Source of the DNA: Arsenophonus sp052174535
GTDB taxonomy: Bacteria; Pseudomonadota; Gammaproteobacteria; Enterobacterales; Enterobacteriaceae
Assembly (NCBI GenBank): GCA_052174535.1
Contig: JBQMRQ010000022.1
Span: forward strand, 1-64,000
Length of the DNA: 64,000 nucleotides
Direction: 5' to 3'
Shown one piece after another: positions 55,534 to 64,000 of this stretch (its first letter is position 1; every line of letters starts with the position of its first letter). The notes under the pieces are model-generated. The model made no database searches. It saw nothing but the letters and a program-made list of their open reading frames with translations, and was not told where the DNA came from. Made by a program: the position numbers and the translations under genes.

Positions 55534-55821
55534 CTGGAGATAACCTCAAAAAATATAGAAGTAATATAAATTTTAAAAAATTAAATAATAACTCAGTAAT
55601 AACAAGAATTAATTAATAATATTGAATAATTATTACATAAAAGATAATTAAACAAATATTCTTTTTCAATATCTACCAAAAATTGGATATTCACTATATT
55701 AGATGTTAATCTTGAAAAAGAAATAACATGAAAAATATTTATCCATTTATTTGATTTTATTAATGCCTGCTAGTAGGGTTGACCGCTAGCAAATTTAAAT
55801 TAAGAAGGATAATCTAAAAAA
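55534..55821. other. Spacer upstream of rhtA and the LOG pseudogene
   Basis: AT-rich region between two divergent starts; it should hold the rhtA promoter. Nothing specific recognised. Confidence 0.4.
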
Positions 55822-56335
55822 ATGAATAGAGTAGCAGTTTATTACGGATCGAGTTTAGGAGTCGATAATATTTATCAAGAGCAGGCTATTCATTGTTATC
55901 CGAGTTAGTTAAGAAAAATAATACTGGTTTATGAGGGTGACGTATTTGTATTATGGACGTTTTGGCTAATTTAGTATTGGAACAATGTGGTCGAGTAGTT
56001 GGTATAATGCCTAATTTATTAGTTGAACGTGATATTTCCTCATACTAGTATGACTGAAATCTATATTATTGATATATGGTATCAACTTAAGCAGAAAATG
56101 ATTGATTTAGCTGATGTATTTATTGCGTTATTAGGGGGATTGGGTACTCTGAAAGAGAGTAGTGAAATTTTTACTTTGGGGTCAAATTGGTTTATATATG
56201 AAACCATGTAGCTTATTAAATATTAATAATTATTGACACTACTACTAGCTATGATAGAAAAAATGACTGATGAAAAGTTTTTACAAGAAAATATAGACAT
56301 ATAGCGATTGTTATTAATAGTCCAGTTATTTTTAC
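55822..56335 (+). pseudogene. LOG-family (TIGR00730, YvdD-like) pseudogene
   Basis: The family hydrolyses nucleoside 5'-monophosphates to base and ribose phosphate ('Lonely Guy'). The start MNRVAVYYGSSLGVDNIYQE matches the family start MxxICVYCGSSPGxxPxY. After a stop come MDVLANLVLEQCGRVVGIMP and NLLVERDI, then MIDLADVFIALLGGLGTLKE, the counterpart of the PGGxGTxxE catalytic motif. YMKPCSLLNINNYYDT matches HxKPxGLLNVxGYYD. At least two frameshifts and several stops break it, and the first G of the PGG motif is replaced (LGG). Confidence 0.85.
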
Positions 56336-56339
56336 TTTA

Positions 56340-56530
56340 ATTATTTTTTACACTACACACTAGACACTGCACACCTTCAGTAAAAACTGAAGATGATCAT
56401 CTATATTTGTGTTAAGTTTTTATCATTTGATTTAAATTAACAAGATAGATAATTAAAAAAGTGACATGCTGGTTTCTCTCATAACCATAGATATTAGCAC
56501 TAATTTTTGTTCTCTAATCGATTTTACAAT
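56340..56530. other. Spacer
   Basis: AT-rich; nothing recognised. Confidence 0.35.
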
Positions 56531-57150
56531 TAGGATTAGGCATTAAATTAATTCTTCGAAACTCTGTTGAGATAGTATCAAAAATAGCACTTTTCTTCTA
56601 AAATTTATAGTAATATTGGTAAAGGTTATTACTTTTTTAGTAGAGCAATTTATACTTATATCAATATTTTACTTGCTGTGGTTTTCAAATAGTTTCTTTC
56701 AAGCCAGATAATTGGGTAAATAAATAAAATCCTAAACATCATAGATGTTCTCAATTATTCTTTTAATCGGCTAATATAATTGTTCATATTTTGAATCTAG
56801 AATTCTTTATAAAGAATTCTCTGGTTATCTAACTTTATTAGGCGATGGTGACTAATTTCATGTAGCTAGCAAAAGTTTCATACCATTTAACTTCATCCGA
56901 ATAAATGATGGACTCTTTATCGATGATCTGCTCAAGAAAATAGCTAGTATACACCTTGCATTAAACATTTTAAAAATCTGATCGCTATGACCATTTTAAT
57001 CTAGGGTGAATTAAGACTGCAACTTTTTTTTTCCTTTTATTTTCTCATATCACGCATTTTTTAGTTATTCTATGTAGAAAATAATGATTCCATTTAAAGG
57101 ATCAAGAAAAATCTTTTGTTGATTTCAATAATAGTACTTACTGTATTTAT
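56530..57150 (-). mobile_element. IS1595-family transposase remnant, C-terminal part
   Basis: Collinear with 4210-4900 and 11605-12130; includes on the minus strand a YSDEVKWYETF-like segment near 56880. Only the C-terminal half is present, directly adjoining an IS256 copy. Confidence 0.6.
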
Positions 57151-57179
57151 ATTATCTGGAGTTATTAGTATATCTGTTG

Positions 57180-58580
57180 TATGGCGATCAAAAGATTACG
57201 TGTTCCACTCTGATCCTTCATAAATCTATTCTCCATCCTTTAATTAGACGTTGTTATTTAGTGGTAGGATTAAGGTTAACTCCTCTTGGTTAGTTTTAGC
57301 TTTTTAAGCAAACTTGGAATACCTTAAATGACATGAAATGGTTACTTTTCTCAAATCAAAATTATTCATGCATTGGTTTTATAGCTTCATTATCACAAAA
57401 TCTAATTTAATTGAATTCATTATTTTTATTGACGGCCCAGAGAAGTGTGGTCACGAGAAGCCATATAATGCTCAGCCGTTCTTCTCGATCTTTTTCTAGA
57501 TTCCTCATCTATTTTTAGGATATGCTGAAAACCTTGCTAACAAAATATTAAGGGATTTATTAGCGTCATCATAACTTTCTATTAGCCAGACATCCCCTTT
57601 TCCCTGCAGCTCACCTTAACTTTCAGTTGGATATCTTTATGTAGTGAAGCTAGTACATTAGTTCTTTTCTGTACCCAACAACGTTGGTGCAGCGTATCTG
57701 AAAATATCTTTATCATTGCATTTCACAAGCTAATGCACCGTCTTCCGTAACAAGACCAGGAAATATGGTTAAAGTACAACGCTCTCGGACATCTTAGAAG
57801 TTCAGACCAGTGCACTTCTGGCTATCAATAATCATTTTTGGGCGCAACGATCTCTTTATATCCATCGGGGAGTGACGCCAATAATAAGTAGTAGGTAAAG
57901 GTAATCATCTTACTTTATAGGAGATAGTATATATCATTGGCCAAGAAATAAATCTAACGCATATCACTTAAATAAAGCAAGGACATCATTTATTTATTTG
58001 TGTTCTTAAAGTCATTGCTATTTTAGTCTGCTAATTATTCCGGAAGAAAGGCTATGTTCTTTTCATCAAGAATAATCGTCCACAGAGTTTTATAAAATTA
58101 TGGGTAGACATTTGCCTTGCCGAATAAAGTTATGAAATTACTCTTCGGTATTTTGCACGTTTCAAATAAAGGAGAAACAAGCTTTAAAGTATACTGCTGT
58201 TGCTGCTGTGATTCCCCTCTTTCTCTTTAACCTTAGGTACTTTAATTTCAATATCGCCAATACCAGTGTGTATGGTTCGTTGTGTCAAATAACTATTATA
58301 GATGCCGTTTTATGGACGGGTAGTAAAGAGTCGTTCAGCATATTTCGCAATATAGTTTTAAGCTCTACCTCAACAGCGGTACCTATCACAACTAACTGGC
58401 ACAATTAGATGAGTTTATAAAAGAAATCAGAAGTAATATCTGGTTTTGTAGATATCTATAAGGGAGAGTTTTATGGCATATTATTTCTCTGTTGTTGAAA
58501 TCATCTATAAAATCAATCAGCAAGATAACCCCCACTATCTCCTAAAACTCTATACACTAGAAATGAGTATAACTTAATGC
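57180..58580 (-). mobile_element. IS256-family transposase remnant, near full length
   Basis: Complete in extent: C-terminal end near 57190, N-terminal end near 58570. Serves as a good length reference (about 1.4 kb) for the family. Frameshifted throughout. Confidence 0.75.
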
Positions 58581-58829
58581 TTAGATTGTTATCTATAAAA
58601 ACATAATCTTATTGTTGCTATAGTTTAAAACATATAAATAACAGAACAGATTCTGTTTTATTAAAAAATTTCTAGATTAAATTTTGTTAAAACTTGATTG
58701 AAGCCATTTTATTCAATGAAAGATCATATAATTTCTAAGATTTTATCATATTTTTATAGTTGTCGGAAATTCCATTTTAGCGCTAAAGAGATCCGTAATA
58801 GCATACAAAGAAAAACTATAGAATTAGTC

Positions 58830-60102
58830 AATAAAGATGCAGAAAATTTAGCTTGAAGTACTAAACCCTACAGTTGTGGTCAATCTAATTGATCTTTAAG
58901 GATTAGGCTACAAATATTATTTTACCTACAATCCTAGTTTTATCTCAACCGTATACTGTGAGCTAAAATTATCTATATAGGGAGTAAAGATATTTCTTTT
59001 TACATCACAGAAATTATATTGATCAATTAGCTACTAATTTTATTTATTTAGAAGTTTGTTACATACTCTGTACTGTAAAAAACTTTTACAAATGACTATT
59101 AGAACTTTAAAAGCTATTAATAACATACAGGTGGAGCCCATAATCAAATTACTCAGCTTTTGCAAGGGTTTTCTCCGTCGCGATTCTCATCAAATAACAA
59201 TCTTTATGTTTATAACTGATGTATTGGTAGTTTTCTATTACGATCATTATTAGATATTAATAATCTGGATCATCGTAAAATAAAAACATTTAGGTTAATA
59301 TAAAATTGCCTACCGTTTCAGTAATGTGTTATAAAATTCTATTGGTTAACTTTTTATTTACCGCAAAATTCTCTCACTTATTTAGGGAATTCCTTCATGT
59401 AGTATTTCTTATACCTTCTGAATATATCAGATTAATCTAACCATTAAATGTGCTATGGATTAAATTTTATTCAGAATGCTGATTCTGAACGAATCCCTCA
59501 ATTTCAACAGTAAGAATAGTTAGCTCTTCTGCTGCTAATACATTTGTTTATATTGCTACTGGAATTTTTTCTCATTGAGTGGAGGAAGAGGAGGCCATTT
59601 AAGCTCATGATGGTGTCAATGAAGCCTGTTTACGTATGTTAGAAGAGATTTAAATTATAGAAAATATTTTTAAATTTATTAAACAAGAAAAAGATAAAAA
59701 TAATTATTTCTATTTTATGTGATTTGGCTATCGGGTTTATAAAAATTAAAATCCCGCGCAACAGTTAATGAAACAGATCTGCAACAAAGTACTTAAAGAA
59801 CTTAAATTAAATGATAATATATCAGAGAAGTTCTTAAGAAATTAGCATATAGATAATTATCAATAACCATTTTTATTGAGAAAAAACTTTATAAAATAGA
59901 GATTTTTATTCTGGTATTTCTTTAAAAGCAATGGAGACAGCAACACAACAATCGTCTTTACGGTTATTTTGCTATTGTTCGTATAAATATTGGTTGGATT
60001 GCTTCACTGGAATGAATGCATGATGAAGAATTAAAGATCGCCAAGCCCCGCCCCCGTTCGTTAATTTTATATCGACTATAAACAAAGAAATTTTATATTA
60101 AT
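58830..60102 (+). pseudogene. gltA: gltA pseudogene (citrate synthase)
   Basis: Citrate synthase condenses acetyl-CoA and oxaloacetate at the entry of the TCA cycle. Eroded segments read in order: FYITEIILINQLATNFIYLE then VCYILCT (for LLHRGFPIDQLATDSNYLEVCYILLNG), LRRDSHQITIFMFITDVLVV (for FRRDSHPMAVMCGITGALAA) with FYYDHY, and CDLAIGFIKIKIPR (for LMGFGHRVYKNYDPR). NRDFYSGISLKAM (for NVDFYSGIILKAMG), YKYWLDCFTGMNA (for VGWIAHWSEMHS) and a final KPRPRSLILY (for ARPRQLYTGY) follow. Stops and frameshifts are numerous. Its position near ybgI fits the enterobacterial order. Confidence 0.9.
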
Positions 60103-60112
60103 TTAATACAAA

Positions 60113-60141
60113 ATAGTTAGTTATTTTGATAACTAAACTAT
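60113..60141. terminator. Hairpin between gltA remnant and nif3
   Basis: ATAGTTAGTTAT and ATAACTAAACTAT form a 12-bp stem with one bulge around TTTG. It lies between two convergent 3' ends, so it may terminate both. Confidence 0.45.
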
Positions 60142-60249
60142 ATATTGCAATTTTATTGTATATAAGCAAAACTATAATACTGTATACAAGATATTGATAA
60201 ACCTACTATTTAATAGTTTTTAGATAGCTTATATTTATCTTTATATAAA

Positions 60250-60993
60250 TTAAGCAGGATTAGGTATATCGATAAAAGTCACCTCAAATTCATAATTTTT
60301 TTGCAGCCACTCACCTAACACTTTAACGCCAAATCGTTCTGTTGCATGATGACCTACAGCATAAAAATGGATTTTCATTTCTCGAGCAATATGGATAGTT
60401 TGTTCAGAAACCTCACCGGTAACAAAAGCATCAACGTTAGCCTCTGCTGCTTGTTGAATAAAACTTTGCCCACTCCCTGTACACCAGGCAATGGTACTGA
60501 TTTCTTTTGGTCCATTATCACCACAATACAAAGGTTGACGAGCTAATTTATTAGTTAAACACGACATTAAATCATCAGCAGTTATCGGTTTTGCAAACTT
60601 ACCTTTTGGTAATAAAGGTGTAATGAGCTCTTCAATATCAACCTTCATGATATTTCCTAACTGCGCGTTATTACCCATAATGGGATGAGCATCGAGGGGT
60701 AAATGATAACCATAAAGATTAATATCATTACAAAGCAATGTTTTTAATCGTTTACGCTTCATGTTAAGAATAACACTGGCTTCATTTTTCCAAAAATAAC
60801 CATGATGAACAATAATTGCATCTGCAGCTAATTTTACCGCTTCATTAAGTAATGCTTGCGATGCAGTCACACCCGTTACTATTTTTTTTACCTCTAAACG
60901 TCCTTCCACTTGAAGACCATTAGGAGAATAATCCTGATATTGATAAACATTTAAGTGGGTATTGATTAGTTGTTCTAATTCAATATTATGCAT
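60250..60993 (-). CDS. ybgI: Nif3-family protein YbgI (GTP cyclohydrolase I type 2 homolog)
   Basis: The protein has 247 residues, the E. coli YbgI length. The family forms toroidal hexamers with a dinuclear metal site. Metal ligands are visible in AIIVHHGYFWKNE and LPLDAHPIMGNNAQLGN, and in FYAVGHHATERFGVKVLGEW near the C-terminus. The motif NGLQVEGRLEVKKIVTGVTA near the N-terminus is typical. The cellular role is uncertain despite the 'GTP cyclohydrolase' label given to some homologs; a link to DNA repair or metal handling has been suggested. Its neighbours gltA and kdp remnants reflect ancestral synteny. Confidence 0.95.
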   Translation of the reverse strand: MHNIELEQLINTHLNVYQYQDYSPNGLQVEGRLEVKKIVTGVTASQALLNEAVKLAADAIIVHHGYFWKNEASVILNMKRKRLKTLLCNDINLYGYHLPLDAHPIMGNNAQLGNIMKVDIEELITPLLPKGKFAKPITADDLMSCLTNKLARQPLYCGDNGPKEISTIAWCTGSGQSFIQQAAEANVDAFVTGEVSEQTIHIAREMKIHFYAVGHHATERFGVKVLGEWLQKNYEFEVTFIDIPNPA

Positions 60994-61392
60994 TAGTTAC
61001 TATCATCCTATTTATAAAACTGTTCTATTTTATTAAAAATTAAACTTAAAAATATATTTTACAGCAGCTTAAACCAAAAATACCCTATTACAACAAGTAA
61101 TAAGATGTTTTATTTTTTAATTAATTATTTCATTGATTACGAATCTCCAGCACTGGATAAACAAATAAGTTTATAACTAGCTTTAGCCACCTATTCTATT
61201 AATGTAGGTAAATATAAAAATCGGAGCTATGATGACGCGAAAAATTTATAACAGGAAAAACTATTATTCCTAATAATGCAATATCAACACGGCACAAGAG
61301 AATTTGATTCTAATAGCATTGACTATACCAGATATAAAGATTCTCCTTATAAGTTATTAATTGATATATTGTGTAATGGATAAAAATTTTTG
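60994..61392 (+). pseudogene. Eroded, unrecognised reading frame
   Basis: From about 61148 the plus strand reads PALDKQISL, stop, LALATYSINVGKYKNRSYDD, then AKNL, stop, QEKLLFLIMQYQHGTREFDS and ends SPYKLLIDILCNG at 61382. The composition looks coding and only two stops interrupt about 78 codons. No family was recognised. The segment left of it is featureless. Confidence 0.3.
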
Positions 61393-61435
61393 TCTGATAA
61401 AACCGAGCATTACTACTCATCAGACCACTTTTATT
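61393..61435 (-). terminator. Branched hairpin with T-tract
   Basis: On the minus strand GTCTGAT and ATCAGAC enclose an inner GAG/CTC hairpin, and are followed by AAAAATTTTT. It may be a terminator left from a lost leftward gene. Confidence 0.35.
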
Positions 61436-61608
61436 GCAATAAATAAAAATAATTTTACTTAATAAGTATTTATTTTAATAAAAAATCGATAATAGTAATA
61501 AGTTACAAACTATTATATTGATATTTTTTACTCTATAGTAGATTTTTTATTAAATTCTTTATATTAAAAGATTTAAATTTTGTACGTAAAATTACGAGGA
61601 AGGAAACT

Positions 61609-61701
61609 ATGTTTATTTTTTACTATTACAGGGATCATATTATAATTGAAATATTATTTCTCTATTTGATTTATGCGATTATTCATGCGGAAGGTTTTTA
61701 A
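61609..61701 (+). pseudogene. kdpF: kdpF remnant, possibly still an open frame
   Basis: A 30-codon frame ends IEILFLYLIYAIIHAEGF, matching the E. coli KdpF end LVFLLLGYLVYALINAEAF. An AGGAAGGA-like ribosome-binding site lies 5-12 bases upstream. The frame is open and its stop directly precedes the kdpA start. KdpF only stabilises the KdpABC potassium pump, and kdpA is destroyed, so this is a leftover. Confidence 0.75.
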
Positions 61702-62600
61702 ATGGTAAGCAGTGCTCTATTAATTACTAGTTTTTATTTCTCCTTCTTCTTATCGCTAAATTTATAGGAATTATATAGTTTTATTGGTTAAAAATAATTT
61801 ACTGATTTAATTTTTTAAAATAGAATCCAGTTTATGCAGTTGCTGTCACTTTCGTAAATCTGCTGGTGAAATCTATGTAATGGATTGACGATAATACCTT
61901 ATGTGCTGGTATTTAATGTTATTGGTGCATATTTCTGCTATTAATTAATCAAAAAATCTACTGCTTAATCCACAAAAATTTGTTAACCTAAATTAGAATT
62001 TTTTATTTGATTGATACCACAATTAATTTTATTATAAATGTTAACTGATAAGATTATAGTAAATAAAATACTTTAAGTTACTTTAGTTAAGGTATTAGTT
62101 TATTATATAGGATTACTTATCTGTTGCTATCGGCATTGCGATATCCTTCACGTTGATAAACCTCTTTATAGCCTAAAAGAGTATAAAAATAGGTAATGCT
62201 CTGAACAGATATCTGTTCTATTACACTACATCTTTTTACTACTACTGGTGATTTTTGTCTTATTTTTGTCAGCTAAAACATGTTATGAAATTTTTTCTTA
62301 TCTAATGGAAGAACATTACAAAATCAAAACCAAATTATTCTGCAATAGGGAAAAGACTCTATCTCTTCGCAGGAAGCCATCAAATTATTAGGCACTACAA
62401 TTGCGACGATTTTTTACGAAATTCCGTGTATCTTTTGAAAATACTGCCGAGTTAATCATTTTTATTTGATTATCATTCTTTTAATTTACATTACACTTTA
62501 TTTTTTATTTTGTCATATCGTTGGTGACAAAGGGCAAGGTACAATATTAATTTTGATAATGGAGATTATTTTACTATTGTTATTATTATTTATACAGAAA
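61702..62600 (+). pseudogene. kdpA: kdpA pseudogene (potassium-transporting ATPase subunit)
   Basis: KdpA is the potassium channel subunit of the KdpFABC pump. It starts MVSSALLITSFYFSFFLSLN and then breaks. LLLNPQKFVNLN (near 61950) matches YLPLNPQQLPGLSW. ISSQEAIKLLGT (near 62360) matches VASQEAIKMLGTNGGG. HIVGDKGQGTILI (near 62520) matches GEVMGDRRQGRMLL. Large stretches are missing. The kdp genes lie near ybgI in E. coli as well. Confidence 0.85.
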
Positions 62601-62870
62601 TGCAAAGTAACTCATAATTAATGACATAAGATGTTAATAGTAATATTTACTTTGAATGTGTAAAGTAAAGAAAGTTACTTTAAGATTTTAAATTTGGTAT
62701 TTTATTGTTTTAGCGAAAAATGATACCCATGTGGAATATGAAACTTGTGAGATGATATTTAGTATAAAATTAAAATTCAGGAAATGAAGTTAACCGCTAT
62801 CGCTATTTTGTCACTCTCTACTTTAGAGAGAGTATGTGTTTTCTTAATTTCTGGAAAACAATATAGTTTT
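62600..62870. other. AT-rich spacer
   Basis: Nothing recognised. kdpB and kdpC would be expected here but no trace could be read. Confidence 0.35.
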
Positions 62871-63110
62871 TGAATAATTCAAGTTTAACTTTGAACTAAT
62901 CTTTCATATTCTACAATAGAATTTTTATTACTCAATATTAATTAAGTAATTCCTGATTGTGCCAATTAATATAATTGATGTAGAGTGATCTTAAAATCTT
63001 GATCATGATAGATTTGTATCCTATCTTGCATACCTCCATTACATCGATTTATCATAATATTTATTTTAGAATGTATCGGCACGCTAAGTCGATGTTTATG
63101 GTTAGAAAAT
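62870..63110 (-). mobile_element. IS481-family remnant, C-terminal end
   Basis: The minus strand gives NINIDLACRYILK and then IDVMEVCKIGYKS, matching the IS481 'xxIEHRLAxPYTPKTNGMIDRxNGxMQDxIQTHH' region in shifted frames. It is collinear with 50560-50830. Confidence 0.6.
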
Positions 63111-64000
63111 TGAATCATTCTTTAAGAGAATGAATGAAAGATATCCATTATTGCTAAAAGGAGATAGAATTAGTTTACTTAGGTCTCTATTATAAGTTAA
63201 AATTTTATTGGAGTGCATAGTTGCTACCTAATACGCTAATTTTAGATACATTAACTCTAGGTTAAGATTAATAACCCTCGTTTTTCATTTTATGCATTCT
63301 TTTGATAAGAATTACGTTGTCTGCTTTCAAAGCTGAGCATCAATAAAATATCCTATTCTCACAGAAGATATATTTGTGTATATCTGTGCATAGGAATCCC
63401 TTTCATCATAATGACCAAAATCCTAATGTTTGCAAATCGTCATCTTCAGCATCTTTAAACCTTTGTTAAAGGTGTGCTTTATTTACAATTTAAATAAGAA
63501 ACCATAGTAATTCGCCATCTTAAAATACTTCGCCAGAAATATAGCTAATATAATGTTAGATCATTTTTCCTGTGTTAGGATTTTCTGACGAACCTACCTT
63601 AGTTAAGTGGTTGTAGTAATGATGTACAATCACCCCCTTTTCGGTAATATCGTAGTTTTAATGTGAATAGTAGAGTTAAAGTAGTGCTAAAACTATTTTA
63701 CAGCATAACAGCTATGCCAATTTTATTTTTTATCGAAGTGCACTTTTCAGTAATTTTTCTCCCTTCCAGCACTTGCGTTTTCAGATAACGCTGCCACTGC
63801 TTCTCTAGTGCGGATATGCCATCAAACTAAGGAAAAGAACCTATTAAAATTTATCAAGTTATTATTTTAATACAGTAGGTAAATGACAGCGCCTTACCAG
63901 ATTTTTCGATTATTTTTTAAAAACAACTTCTGCTATAGAACATATTTAATATCTAAGCATCTACTTGTAACAGAGATATTAGCATGCAAATATTGATTGA
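63110..64000 (-). repeat. Unassigned dispersed repeat, copy 3, cut by the window end
   Basis: Collinear with 51000-51900; the two share the junction to an IS481 C-terminal end on the left. It runs off the window. Confidence 0.45.

Noticed and set aside
56023..56211. Plus-strand frame of 62 codons as a gene
   Set aside because: It is the best-preserved part of the LOG-family pseudogene, not a separate gene.
59056..59253. Plus-strand frame of 65 codons as a gene
   Set aside because: It is a fragment of the gltA pseudogene (LRRDSH and VVFYYDH segments).
1..64000. A dispersed regulatory repeat family with a conserved function
   Set aside because: The recurrent blocks seemed at first like noncoding repeats, but they translate, across frameshifts, into transposases.

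Overview
The window looks like part of the chromosome of a host-restricted gammaproteobacterial (Enterobacterales) symbiont in an intermediate state of genome decay. The intact proteins read as close relatives of their E. coli counterparts, at nearly the same lengths. The DNA is very AT-rich, only about 20 convincing intact genes are left in 64 kb, and the long spacers are filled with eroded genes and dead insertion sequences. No tRNA, rRNA or CRISPR array was found. An Arsenophonus-like or Sodalis-allied insect symbiont would fit, but the genus cannot be fixed from this window.

Layout. 0.6-3.3 kb: divergent priA (-) and rpmE (+). 3.3-15.2 kb: a gene desert of IS481, IS1595 and IS256 fossils around one intact family 8 glycosyltransferase (8.0-9.1 kb). 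15.3-19.2 kb: the intact cluster rpmH-rnpA-yidD-yidC-mnmE, read leftward. 21.0-27.0 kb: dnaA-dnaN-(recF dead)-gyrB, read rightward; an IS481 fossil sits between rpmH and dnaA. 28.8-30.1 kb: the peptidoglycan hydrolase lipoprotein digH. 30.3-34.3 kb: IS256 fossils around a broken pstB. 34.5-35.9 kb: pabB. 37.7-44.3 kb: gnd, yegH, (asmA dead), dcd and udk, an ancestral enterobacterial gene order. 44.4-47.4 kb: nested IS fossils. 47.6-49.2 kb: metG, truncated by IS256 debris, with a dead mrp beside it. 50-54 kb: more fossils. 54.6-55.5 kb: rhtA, followed by a dead LOG-family gene. 57-60 kb: an IS256 fossil and a dead gltA. 60.2-61.0 kb: the Nif3 family gene ybgI, followed by dead kdpF-kdpA and a further repeat copy running off the window end.

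How it works together. The survivors are information-processing genes (priA, dnaA, dnaN, gyrB, metG, rpmE, rpmH, rnpA, mnmE), membrane biogenesis (yidC, yidD), nucleotide salvage (dcd, udk), the pentose phosphate step (gnd), folate precursor synthesis (pabB) and a few envelope or transport genes (digH, GT8, rhtA, yegH). Lost functions that can still be read in the DNA include recombination repair (recF), citrate synthase (gltA), high-affinity phosphate and potassium uptake (pstB, kdpFA), envelope assembly (asmA) and Fe-S cluster carriage (mrp).

Main observations. (1) Much of the noncoding DNA resolves, by translating across many frameshifts and stops, into IS256, IS481 and IS1595 transposases, all dead. 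(2) metG has lost its C-terminal tRNA-binding domain, whose remains lie on both sides of an IS256 fragment. (3) One additional repeat family, present in three copies, could not be assigned. No clearly new biological system was found.
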